Below, piece after piece: positions 1-6,871 of a stretch of DNA of 7,926 nt. The notes under the pieces were generated by a model. It did no database searches. It was not told where the DNA came from and was given only the letters and a program-made list of their open reading frames with translations. Source of the DNA: an uncultured Enorma sp. (GTDB taxonomy: Bacteria; Actinomycetota; Coriobacteriia; Coriobacteriales; Coriobacteriaceae); the NCBI GenBank assembly GCA_905210055.1, contig CAJLVH010000086.1, positions 1 to 7,926 on the forward strand. The letters run 5' to 3'. Position 1 is the stretch's first letter. Each line of letters begins with the position of its first letter. The position numbers were made by a program, and so were the translations under genes.

Positions 1-10
1 TTCACCCGTC

Positions 11-30
11 GGTGCTCAGAGGCATCTTTT
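11..30 (+). terminator. Weak terminator-like hairpin at the window's left edge
   Basis: The arms GGTGC (11-15) and GCATC (22-26) can pair with one G-U wobble, and a further T-G wobble (16/21) leaves a four-base loop. TTTT follows at 27-30. This could end a gene lying to the left of the window, but the stem is short and could arise by chance. No coding sequence is visible upstream to which it could be assigned. Confidence 0.2.
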
Positions 31-61
31 CGTGCCGGCCGAACCGCTGGCGGGTTTGCGC

Positions 62-90
62 GCCGAATTTGTCCGCACACCGCGTATACT
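62..90 (+). promoter_or_regulatory. Possible promoter for recJ (-10 TATACT)
   Basis: TATACT at 85-90 is close to the sigma-70 -10 consensus and stands out in very GC-rich sequence. No good -35 box lies at 16-18 bp; TTGTCC at 69-74 is too near and TTGCGC at 56-61 is too far. A transcript from here would start near 97 and give recJ a leader of about 140 nt, including a perfect 6-bp hairpin (ACCCGC 111-116 with GCGGGT 121-126, loop CGCA). The call rests on the -10 box alone. Confidence 0.3.
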
Positions 91-149
91 AGATGGCGAA
101 CAACAGCTCGACCCGCCGCAGCGGGTTCACTCCAAAGGGACGTTCGCTT

Positions 150-248
150 ATGCTAAGCAGTGCTTGCGGGCATGCCGGCAGAGATGCCGGGTGCCGTCGT
201 ACCTCGAATAGCGTCACAGGGTCGGTGATGTCGCATGGCATCGCTTAA
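150..248 (+). CDS. Possible 32-aa leader peptide overlapping the recJ start
   Basis: An ATG at 150 lies 9 nt after a good Shine-Dalgarno-like AAGGGA (135-140) and opens a 32-codon frame ending with TAA at 246-248. The stop is 14 nt inside recJ, whose ATG is at 235 in another frame. The frame also stays open upstream to an ATG at 93. The peptide resembles no family I know; it contains several Cys and Arg and has no signal peptide or membrane segment. Because recJ has only a distant AGG (218-220) as ribosome binding site, terminating ribosomes could assist recJ initiation. In GC-rich DNA a frame this short is easily fortuitous, so this is a weak call. Confidence 0.15.
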   Translation: MLSSACGHAGRDAGCRRTSNSVTGSVMSHGIA

Positions 249-3200
249 GACCACCCACCGCTGGGCGCTCGCGCACCAAGATGCGGAGCTTGCCGCCACG
301 CTCTCGCGCGAGCTCGCGGTCGCACCGCTCGTCGCGCGCATCATGGTCGCGCACGGCATCTCCTCGGTTGAGGAGGCGGAGCGCTTTCTCACGCCCTCGC
401 TCGAGCGCGATTGGGCGGATCCGCTGATCATCCCCGGCATGGCAGACGTTGCAGATCGCGTTGAGCGCGCGGTGCGCGCAGGTGAATCCATCGCGGTCTT
501 CGGCGACTTCGACGTCGACGGCATCACGTCGACCTGTCTGCTCACCGAAGGACTCCGGGCGCTCGGCGCGACGGTGCGCCCGTTCATCCCGCATCGCTTC
601 GACGAAGGCTATGGCATTTCCGAGGCCGCGCTTGATCGAGTGGTCGCAGCCTGCGCGCCTTCGCTCGTCGTGACGGTCGATAACGGTATCGCGGCGAAGA
701 GCGAGGTGGCATACCTGCGCGAGCGCGGCATCGACCTTGCCGTGACGGACCATCACGAGCCCTCGGACGCGGTTCCGGAGGGCATCCCGCTCACCGATCC
801 CAAGCTCGAGGCGCAGGGGCCCTCACGCGAGCTCGCCGGCGCCGGCGTGGCTTTGAAGCTCGTCCAGGTGCTCGGTGCGCGCTTCGGCAGGCCGGATCTG
901 TGGCGGCGCTACCTTGAGGTCGCGGCGCTCGGCACGGTTTCGGATATGATGCTGCTCACACCTGAGAACCGCGCGCTCGTCGCCGAGGGCATCGCGCAGA
1001 TGCGTGCCACGGCGCGTCCGGGCTTCATCGCGCTCGCCAGCGTGAGCCGCGTCGACATCGAGACCATCACCGCCGATTCCCTCTCCTTCTCGCTCATCCC
1101 GCGGCTCAACGCCGCCGGGCGCATGGCAGACCCCGCGCTCGCCCTCGACCTCTTGCTCGAGCGCGATGCGATCGAGGCGTCGCGCCTCGCCGCCCGCCTC
1201 GAGGAGGTCAACCAGGAGCGTCGCGCAATCGAAGCCGCGCTCACCGAGGACGCGCTCGCCCGCGTGGAGGAGTCGTATGCGGGTGGCCGCGTTATCGTGG
1301 TGGGCGGCGAGGGCTGGCATGAGGGCGTGAAGGGCATCGTCGCAAGCCGTCTCGTCAATCGCTACCACGTGCCGGCGCTGCTCTTTTCCATCGAAGACGG
1401 CGTGGCGCGCGGCTCCGGCCGCTCCGTGGGTTCGGTGAACCTGTTCGACGCCGTCGAGCGCTGCTCGGATCTGCTCACGCGTTTCGGCGGACATGCGGGT
1501 GCGGTGGGTGTCACGCTCCCTGCACAGCGCTTGCCGGAGCTTCGTGCGCGCCTCGACGCCGCGCTCTCCGAGCTTCCTGAAGAGGCGTTCCTCGATACGG
1601 GCGAGATCGCCACGACGGTCGACCTCGCGGAGCTCGACATCGATACCATCGAGGAGATCTCTCGGCTCGAGCCGTTCGGCCAAGGCAACAAGGTGCCGCT
1701 TCTCGCAGCGACGGGCGTCACGATGGCGGATCGGTTCTGCGTGGGCAAGACGGCGGATCATATGCGCTTCACGGCGACCGACGGTGTGTCGGGGGTTCCC
1801 GCCATCATGTTCCGCGTGCCCGATATCGAGGAGGTCTGCGCCTGCGATTCGGTGGTCGACCTCGTATTCGAGGCGGTTGCCGAACATTGGCAGGGCAGGG
1901 TCAAGCCGAAGCTCATGGTGCGCGACATCCTACGGCACGAAGGGCGCGATACCGAGTCGAAAGAAATGCCCGGTGCATCCGATGCAGCCGAGCCCGCGCC
2001 GTCTGCGGGGGCTTTGGGGCAGTCTGGCCTAGCATCGCACGAAGAGGACGCTGTGCCCGTCGCCTCTGACCGCCGCGCGCTCCTCTCGCAGCTTTCCTGC
2101 GACGAGCTCACCCGCACGCTTCTGCACACGTTCATCGGCGCCGCGTCGCCGCATCGCGCGCAGAGCGAGGCGCTCGCCGCCCTCGAGCAGGGGCAGAGCA
2201 CGCTTGCCGTCATGGGCACGGGGCGTGGTAAGTCGCTCATCTTCCAGGTCCACGCCATCCGCGAGGCCGTGCTCAACCATCGAGCGAGCATCCTCGTCTA
2301 CCCCCTGCGCGCGCTCGTCGCAGACCAAGCGTTCCATCTGGTATCTGCATGCGCTGCGCTCGGGGTGCGGGCGGCGGTGCTCACGGGCGAGACGCTTGCG
2401 CCTGCGCGCGACCGCGCGTTTTCAGCCCTCGCCGCTGGTACGCTCGATATCGTCCTCACCACGCCGGAGTTCTTCACCATCCACAGTTCGCGCTTCGCGC
2501 GCGTGGCTCGCGTAGGGTTCGTCGTGATCGACGAGGCGCACCATATCGCCCGGGCGCGCTCTGGCGAGCGGAGCGCCTACCTCGAGCTGCCTCGCGTGCT
2601 CGAGGAACTCGGCCGTCCGTGCGTGCTTGCCGTCACCGCGACGGCGGATAAGGGCACGGCGCGCGACATCTGCGAGGTTTTGGATATCGAGCGCGTCGTC
2701 GTTGACGCCACGGTGCGCGAGAACCTCGAGCTCGAGGACGACCGCGACCTCGCGAGTCGCGAGAACCGCCTCGTATCGATCGTCGCAACGGGCGAGAAGT
2801 GCGTCGTGTACGTCAACTCGCGCGACCAAGCCGCGGTGCTCGTGCGCACGCTTCGCAAGCGCGTGCCGGAGCTCGCCGAAAGCATCGCCTTTTATCATGC
2901 CGGCCTCTCGCGCAGCGTGCGCGCGCAGGTGGAAGAGGCGTTCCGCACCGGGTCGCTCGTCTGCATCGTTTCGACCTCGGCGTTCGGCGAAGGCGTGAAC
3001 CTCGCCGACATCCGCCACGTCGTTCTCTACCACATGCCGTTTTCCGCCACGGAGTTCAACCAGATGAGCGGCCGCGCCGGTCGCGACGGTGCGCCCGCGA
3101 CGGTGCACCTGCTCTACTCTTCGCGCGATGCCCGCATCAACGAGCGCCTGCTCAACGCAGCCGCTCCCGAACGCGATGAGCTCGTCACGCTGTACCGCGC

Positions 3201-3579
3201 GCTTCAGACCATGTGGCGCTCGAACCTCTCGCAAACAGGCGAGCAGAGCTTTACTGCCAGCGATTGCGATATCGCGAGCATGTGCCTCGCCATCGACGCG
3301 CGCACGCCGGTGGACGAGCGCATGGTCGCGTGCGGCATCGCGATCTTCGAGGAGCTCGGGTTCGCGTGCGTGAGCAGCGTGGACGGTAGCCGTCGCATCC
3401 AGATGGCCGAGAGCCCCGGACGCATGGAGCTCACCGCATCCATCCGCTATCTGGAGGGGCTCCGCACGCGCATGGCTTTCGACACCTTCTGCCGCTGGGC
3501 GCTCGATGCGCCTGCTCGTGATATGCTTGCACGTGTGAACCGTCCTATCACGCCGCAGGACGCTGTGGCTCGGGGTTAG
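235..3579 (+). CDS. recJ: RecJ single-strand DNA exonuclease fused to a RecQ-like SF2 helicase
   Basis: A 1114-residue cytoplasmic DNA-repair protein with two enzymes in one chain. The N-terminal part is RecJ, a 5'-3' exonuclease on single-stranded DNA used in recombination and mismatch repair. It shows DHH motifs GDFDVDG (90-96), VTVDNG (146-151), TDHHE (171-175) and NAAGR (292-296), then DHHA1 motifs GSGRS (393-397) and GGHAGA (418-423), then an OB-like segment to about 567. After a low-complexity linker (about 568-611) comes an SF2 helicase: Walker A GTGRGKS (661-667), DEAHH (766-770), TAT (801-803), STSAFGEGVN (913-922) and QMSGRAGRDG (943-952). All these catalytic signatures are present. 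The usual RecQ zinc domain is not apparent; the last 140 residues look like a winged-helix or accessory domain. The ATG at 235 is the only start that retains the RecJ N-terminus: an in-frame stop lies at 226-228. Its Shine-Dalgarno is poor. rel follows 8 nt after the stop, so the two are probably co-transcribed. Confidence 0.93.
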   Translation: MASLKTTHRWALAHQDAELAATLSRELAVAPLVARIMVAHGISSVEEAERFLTPSLERDWADPLIIPGMADVADRVERAVRAGESIAVFGDFDVDGITSTCLLTEGLRALGATVRPFIPHRFDEGYGISEAALDRVVAACAPSLVVTVDNGIAAKSEVAYLRERGIDLAVTDHHEPSDAVPEGIPLTDPKLEAQGPSRELAGAGVALKLVQVLGARFGRPDLWRRYLEVAALGTVSDMMLLTPENRALVAEGIAQMRATARPGFIALASVSRVDIETITADSLSFSLIPRLNAAGRMADPALALDLLLERDAIEASRLAARLEEVNQERRAIEAALTEDALARVEESYAGGRVIVVGGEGWHEGVKGIVASRLVNRYHVPALLFSIEDGVARGSGRSVGSVNLFDAVERCSDLLTRFGGHAGAVGVTLPAQRLPELRARLDAALSELPEEAFLDTGEIATTVDLAELDIDTIEEISRLEPFGQGNKVPLLAATGVTMADRFCVGKTADHMRFTATDGVSGVPAIMFRVPDIEEVCACDSVVDLVFEAVAEHWQGRVKPKLMVRDILRHEGRDTESKEMPGASDAAEPAPSAGALGQSGLASHEEDAVPVASDRRALLSQLSCDELTRTLLHTFIGAASPHRAQSEALAALEQGQSTLAVMGTGRGKSLIFQVHAIREAVLNHRASILVYPLRALVADQAFHLVSACAALGVRAAVLTGETLAPARDRAFSALAAGTLDIVLTTPEFFTIHSSRFARVARVGFVVIDEAHHIARARSGERSAYLELPRVLEELGRPCVLAVTATADKGTARDICEVLDIERVVVDATVRENLELEDDRDLASRENRLVSIVATGEKCVVYVNSRDQAAVLVRTLRKRVPELAESIAFYHAGLSRSVRAQVEEAFRTGSLVCIVSTSAFGEGVNLADIRHVVLYHMPFSATEFNQMSGRAGRDGAPATVHLLYSSRDARINERLLNAAAPERDELVTLYRALQTMWRSNLSQTGEQSFTASDCDIASMCLAIDARTPVDERMVACGIAIFEELGFACVSSVDGSRRIQMAESPGRMELTASIRYLEGLRTRMAFDTFCRWALDAPARDMLARVNRPITPQDAVARG

Positions 3580-3583
3580 GGGA
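3578..3583 (+). promoter_or_regulatory. Ribosome binding site of rel, overlapping the recJ stop
   Basis: AGGGGA at 3578-3583 sits 4 nt before the ATG at 3588 and includes the last two bases of the recJ TAG stop (3577-3579). This fixes the rel start in preference to later in-frame ATGs near residues 14, 19 and 20, and suggests translational coupling to recJ. Confidence 0.6.
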
Positions 3584-3587
3584 TACC

Positions 3588-5588
3588 ATGGATGCTGCAA
3601 CGCGCGCCGCACATGACGCGTCGCTCATGTCGTCTTCGCAGATGATGCACTATACGCGCGCGGACGATTTGCCTCCCGAGATCTGTGCGGACGACTACGA
3701 TAACCTCGCGCAGCTGTGCTCGAAGTACATGAGTCCGGATGACTGCGCTACGGTCGAGCACGCGTACTGCTTCGCAGCGGAGAAGCACTCCGCCCAGCGC
3801 CGCCGCTCCGGCGAACCCTACATCAACCATCCTGTCGAGGTCGCCATCATCTTGGCAGAGCTCAACATGGATTGCGACGTGGTGTGCGCGGCGCTTCTTC
3901 ACGATACCGTCGAGGACACCGAGGTCTCGCTCGCCGATGTGACCGAGCTTTTCGGCGAGACGATCGCCGTGCTGGTGGACGGTGTCACGAAGCTCACGAA
4001 CATCGAGGTCGATAGCATCGACGAGAAGCAGGCACTGAACCTGCGCAAGATGTTTCTCGCCATGTCGCAGGACATCCGCGTGATCATCGTCAAGCTTGCC
4101 GACCGCCTGCACAACATGCGCACCCTCGCGGCGCTGCGCGAAGATCGACGCCTGTTCAAAGCGCGCGAGACCATGGATGTGTATGCGCCGCTCGCCGACC
4201 GCCTGGGCATGAGCTCCATCAAATGGGAGCTCGAGGATCTTTCGTTCTTCTATCTGGAGCCCGAAGCCTACCAGCGCATCGCGCGCATGGTGGCGGAGAG
4301 CCGCGAGGTACGCGAGCGCTACCTCGCCGAGAGCATCAAGACCCTCACCGACGAGCTCAAGCGCGCTGGGCTCACGGATTTCCAGGTGAACGGCCGCTCG
4401 AAGCACTACTGGTCCATCTATCAGAAGATGAAGCGCAAGGGCAAGGAGTTCTCCGAGATCTACGACCTTGTGGCGCTTCGCGTGATCTGCCAGACGGTGG
4501 GGGACTGCTATTCCGCCCTCGGCGCGGTGCACACGCTCTGGCATCCCATGCCCGGCCGCTTCAAGGACTACATCGCCACGCCGAAGCTCAACGACTACCA
4601 GTCGCTGCACACGACGGTCATCGGCCCCACGGCGCGCCCGCTCGAGATCCAGATCCGTACGTATGAAATGCATGAGCAGGCAGAATACGGCATCGCGGCA
4701 CACTGGCTCTATAAGAAGTCCGGTGGGTCGAGCGCCGCGAAGACAAGCGAGGCGCAGCGCCTCGACGACCAGATTAACCGTCTCAAGCGCTCGCTCGACT
4801 GGGTGACATCCGACGAGATTGACGATCCCAAGGAGTTCCTGGATTCTCTTAAGGTCGACCTCTATGATCAGGAGGTTTTCGTCTTCACGCCGAAAGGCAA
4901 GCTCATGCGTTTGCGGGCAGGCGCCACGCCGCTCGATTTCGCGTATGCGGTTCATACGGAGGTGGGCAACCATTGCGTGGGCGCGCGCGTGAACGGCGTG
5001 CAGACGCCGCTCGCGCACGAGCTCGCCATGGGCGACCGGGTGGAGATTCTCACGAACAAGAGCGCCAAGCCTTCGCGCGACTGGCTTGCCCTCGTGCGGA
5101 CGCCTTCGGCGAAATCGAAGATCAAGCGTTATTTTGCCGCGGCGACGAAAGACGACAACGCCGCCGCCGGCCGTGAAGCGCTCGCGAAGGACCTGCGCAA
5201 GCGTGGCTACGGCATCTCGACGCAGCGCACGACACGCGCGCTTGCCACGGTATGCGAACAGTTGAACTACATCCGTGTGGAGGATCTCTTCGCGGCGATC
5301 GGCGCGGGAAAGGTCGCCTGCCGCATGGTGGGAAACCGCGTGCAGCAGATCCTCGACCCCAAGCCCGAGGCGAAACCGGGAGAAGACGCTGCGCTCGCAC
5401 GGGCGCTCCGCGGCTCGAACCGTAAGCCGCCAGCGTCACGACAACTCCGGCGTGATCGTGAAGGGCAACGCGGGCAACGACCTGCTCGTGCGCTTGGCTC
5501 ACTGCTGCAACCCGGTGGCTGGCGACGACATCGTGGGCTTCATCACGCGCGGCCGCGGGGTCTCGGTGCATCGGGCGAACTGCCCTAA
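3588..5588 (+). CDS. rel: Bifunctional (p)ppGpp synthetase/hydrolase Rel, frame broken near 5430
   Basis: Rel/SpoT-family stringent-response enzyme that makes (p)ppGpp from ATP and GTP/GDP and hydrolyses it. The HD hydrolase domain has H81, H105-D106, E109-D110 and D172 in LADRLHN, so hydrolysis should be active. The synthetase domain has GRSKH (269-273), RFKD (324-327) and YQSLH (337-341). RFKD is the RxKD form of bifunctional Rel/SpoT enzymes, as opposed to the ExDD form of synthetase-only RelA. A TGS domain spans about 424-487. From about residue 615 the encoded residues no longer resemble Rel: the frame has slipped, and translation runs about 50 aberrant residues to a stop at 5586-5588, giving 666 aa. 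The true C-terminus continues in the +1 frame to 5928; a repaired protein would be about 780 aa, a normal length. As read, the catalytic half is intact but the ribosome-sensing, regulatory end is lost. A sequencing error, a real mutation or recoding cannot be distinguished here. Confidence 0.9.
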   Translation: MDAATRAAHDASLMSSSQMMHYTRADDLPPEICADDYDNLAQLCSKYMSPDDCATVEHAYCFAAEKHSAQRRRSGEPYINHPVEVAIILAELNMDCDVVCAALLHDTVEDTEVSLADVTELFGETIAVLVDGVTKLTNIEVDSIDEKQALNLRKMFLAMSQDIRVIIVKLADRLHNMRTLAALREDRRLFKARETMDVYAPLADRLGMSSIKWELEDLSFFYLEPEAYQRIARMVAESREVRERYLAESIKTLTDELKRAGLTDFQVNGRSKHYWSIYQKMKRKGKEFSEIYDLVALRVICQTVGDCYSALGAVHTLWHPMPGRFKDYIATPKLNDYQSLHTTVIGPTARPLEIQIRTYEMHEQAEYGIAAHWLYKKSGGSSAAKTSEAQRLDDQINRLKRSLDWVTSDEIDDPKEFLDSLKVDLYDQEVFVFTPKGKLMRLRAGATPLDFAYAVHTEVGNHCVGARVNGVQTPLAHELAMGDRVEILTNKSAKPSRDWLALVRTPSAKSKIKRYFAAATKDDNAAAGREALAKDLRKRGYGISTQRTTRALATVCEQLNYIRVEDLFAAIGAGKVACRMVGNRVQQILDPKPEAKPGEDAALARALRGSNRKPPASRQLRRDREGQRGQRPARALGSLLQPGGWRRHRGLHHARPRGLGASGELP

Positions 5589-5928
5589 CGTGAAGGGGCT
5601 CATGGAGCATTCCGAGCGCATGATCGAGGTTGAATGGGACCGTGGTGCGGACGCGCTCTTCCAGGTGGAGATCGTGGTCGAATGTCTCGATCGTATGGGG
5701 CTCTTGAAAGACGTGACGATCGCGATTGGCGATGCGGGGGCAAACATTCTCTCGGCCTCGACCTCGACCGACCGTAACGGAGGCGCGGTGTTGCGCTTCC
5801 TCGTGCAGATCTCGGACGCGAGCGGGCTCGATCCTCTACTCGCGCAGATCAGCCGCGTGGAGAGCGTGTACGATGCCCGGCGACTCATGCCGGGGGAGGG
5901 CGCCACGACGCGCAGGCCGCTTGGATAG
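5431..5928 (+). pseudogene. rel: Displaced C-terminal part of Rel (RIS/zinc-finger and ACT domains)
   Basis: This is the remainder of rel in the frame +1 to the upstream part. From QRHDNSG (starting 5431) it reads as typical Rel: a zinc-finger-like/RIS segment with HCCNPV (5500-5517), GFITRGRG, and VH (5566-5571) followed by a third Cys (5581-5583), then an ACT domain from about 5659 to 5880, ending in TAG at 5926-5928. In intact Rel proteins this region contacts the ribosome and tunes the balance between synthesis and hydrolysis. No convincing start codon with a ribosome binding site precedes it, so it is unlikely to be made as a separate protein. It retains clean family sequence with no further breaks, which points to a recent frameshift or a sequence error rather than long decay. 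Confidence 0.8.
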
Positions 5929-5941
5929 CGGCTTTGGGCGA

Positions 5942-6037
5942 GGGCGCCCGGCATTCCCTCCGCCGCTCGGGCAGTCCTCGGAAAACGCCTGCGGCGTTTT
6001 CCTGCGAAACTCGCGGCGGAGGGAATGCTGGGCGCCC
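5942..6037. repeat. Large inverted repeat (25-bp arms) between rel and the hydrolase gene
   Basis: Left arm 5942-5966 and right arm 6013-6037 are reverse complements at 24 of 25 positions; the exception (G5950/T6029) can form a G-U pair in RNA. The outermost eight bases of each arm, GGGCGCCC, are themselves palindromic. The 46-base interior contains a second perfect hairpin (5980-6002). The outer stem is not followed by a T-run on either strand, so this is not a classical intrinsic terminator. It could be an extragenic palindromic (REP- or MITE-like) element, a transcript-stabilising structure or a factor-independent pause site. No transposase or clear flanking target duplication is visible. 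Copy number elsewhere in the genome is unknown. Confidence 0.75.
5980..6002. repeat. Perfect 10-bp hairpin nested in the larger palindrome
   Basis: GGAAAACGCC (5980-5989) pairs exactly with GGCGTTTTCC (5993-6002) across a three-base TGC loop. It lies at the centre of the larger inverted repeat and would form the tip of a long composite stem. The four Ts are inside the arm rather than after it, so on its own it does not look like a terminator. Confidence 0.7.
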
Positions 6038-6096
6038 CGCACGGTGGAGCTTTCCGAGCGGACTGTGGGGTGGCACAGGCCTCCTGAAGTAGATAA

Positions 6097-6105
6097 AAAG
6101 AGAGG
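6097..6105 (+). promoter_or_regulatory. Ribosome binding site that decides the hydrolase start
   Basis: AAAGAGAGG at 6097-6105 is a good purine-rich Shine-Dalgarno. It abuts the TTG at 6106 with no spacing, which makes that start unlikely. The in-frame GTG at 6112 is 6 nt downstream, a normal distance; the TTG at 6115, 9 nt away, is also possible. Confidence 0.55.
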
Positions 6106-6111
6106 TTGACG

Positions 6112-6789
6112 GTGTTGGAGCTTGATGTGGAGCCGAAGGGGCATGTGAGGGTCGAGGCGGTCGTGACAGGGCCGCTTGAGACGAACGTCTACTTCCTCAT
6201 CTCGAATGGCGAAGCGGTCGTGATCGATCCGGCATGGGACGGGGGGCGGCTCGCGCGCGTGTTCGCCGAGCAGCATCCGGGAGTGCAGGTCAAAGCTATT
6301 GTCTGCACCCATGGGCATGCCGATCACGTGGGGGGTGTCGCGGGCATGAAGCGCGCGTTCGGCGGCGATGTCCCCTTCGCGCTCGCGGCAGCGGACGCTC
6401 CTGCGATCGAGGCGAATATCGCCTACCAAAGGCGGATGTGGGGCATCGAGGTTGAAGACCCTGGAGCGCCCGACCGGCTGCTGCACGAGGGCGACGTCAT
6501 TCAGGTGGGAGAAGCGTCGCTTCAGGTCATCGAGACACCGGGACACACGCCGGGCGGCATCGTGCTCTTCGCGGCGACGGAGGACGGCGACGTTGCGTTC
6601 GTGGGCGACACGCTCTTCCCGGGAAGTCATGGTCGCACCGATCTCGAGGGTGGCAGCGAGGGCGAGATCCTCGCTTCGCTTTCGAAGATCGCCGAACTTC
6701 TTCCGCCGGGCACCCGTTGCTACATTGGCCACGGCCCTTCGACCACCATCGCCCGCGAGCTTGCGACCAATCCGTTCATGAGGCGATGA
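6112..6789 (+). CDS. Metallo-beta-lactamase-fold hydrolase, glyoxalase II-like
   Basis: A 225-residue soluble, probably cytoplasmic hydrolase with a two-metal site. Numbered from the GTG at 6112, it shows the motif THGHADH (66-72; the family's H-x-H-x-D-H), the metal ligand H145 in ETPGHTPGG, D166 in GDTLFPG and H207 in IGHGP. All metal ligands expected for the glyoxalase II/MBL-fold group are present, so it should be active. The family includes S-lactoylglutathione-type thioesterases and many enzymes of unknown substrate. At about 225 aa it lacks the C-terminal substrate-binding helices of classical GloB (about 250 aa or more), so a glutathione thioester substrate is not assured. A small hydrolase of this type commonly sits beside rel in Gram-positive genomes. 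It lies 183 nt beyond the end of the rel reading, with the large palindrome between, so co-transcription is uncertain. An extended start at TTG 6106 is less likely on spacing grounds. Confidence 0.87.
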   Translation: MLELDVEPKGHVRVEAVVTGPLETNVYFLISNGEAVVIDPAWDGGRLARVFAEQHPGVQVKAIVCTHGHADHVGGVAGMKRAFGGDVPFALAAADAPAIEANIAYQRRMWGIEVEDPGAPDRLLHEGDVIQVGEASLQVIETPGHTPGGIVLFAATEDGDVAFVGDTLFPGSHGRTDLEGGSEGEILASLSKIAELLPPGTRCYIGHGPSTTIARELATNPFMRR

Positions 6790-6853
6790 TTTCAGCTCGG
6801 GACTCAGATTATCGGTTCACTTAAGGATTCGTTCCTACGATTTCTTTCGAACT

Positions 6854-6871
6854 CGACGATATTCAACGTCG
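6854..6871. repeat. Short dyad upstream of the fba promoter
   Basis: CGACG (6854-6858) and CGTCG (6867-6871) are inverted around the AT-rich eight bases ATATTCAA. The dyad lies between the hydrolase gene and the likely fba promoter, about 25 bp upstream of its -10 box. It could be an operator or a weak terminator stem for the preceding gene; with only five base pairs either reading is tentative. Confidence 0.25.

Noticed and set aside
169..190. GGCATGCC palindrome and ATGCCGG direct repeat (172-178, 184-190), with GGCATGCC again at 7884-7891
   Set aside because: These are 7-8 bp matches in GC-rich sequence without regular spacing or flanking structure, too short to call a repeat family or attachment site.
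2..211. A + strand frame open from the window edge to a TAG at 209-211, possibly the end of an upstream gene
   Set aside because: It has no recognisable protein sequence, uses rare codons (AGG, ATA, CTA, AGA) and runs through the TATACT box and a short hairpin; 70 open codons are unremarkable at this GC content. It remains a possibility if the upstream sequence supports it.
823..1887. A 354-aa minus-strand frame, and a similar 396-aa one at 2422-3612, opposite recJ
   Set aside because: Both are antisense to conserved nuclease or helicase motifs, have composition typical of shadow frames and show no recognisable domain.
3576..5018. A 480-aa open frame on the minus strand opposite rel
   Set aside because: It lies entirely opposite recognisable Rel sequence in GC-rich DNA, where antisense frames stay open by codon bias; its product is rich in Arg, His and Leu with no family resemblance.
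5275..5928. An independent gene starting at GTG 5275 in the +1 frame
   Set aside because: The first ~50 codons are out of frame with good Rel sequence and look random; only the part from about 5431 is real coding sequence, so this is the frameshifted tail of rel.
6106..6111. TTG at 6106 as the hydrolase start
   Set aside because: The Shine-Dalgarno ends at 6105, directly against this codon; GTG at 6112 has normal spacing.
5836..6732. A 298-aa minus-strand frame spanning the palindrome and the hydrolase gene
   Set aside because: It is antisense to the metal-binding motifs of the hydrolase and runs through the inverted repeat; no domain is recognisable.
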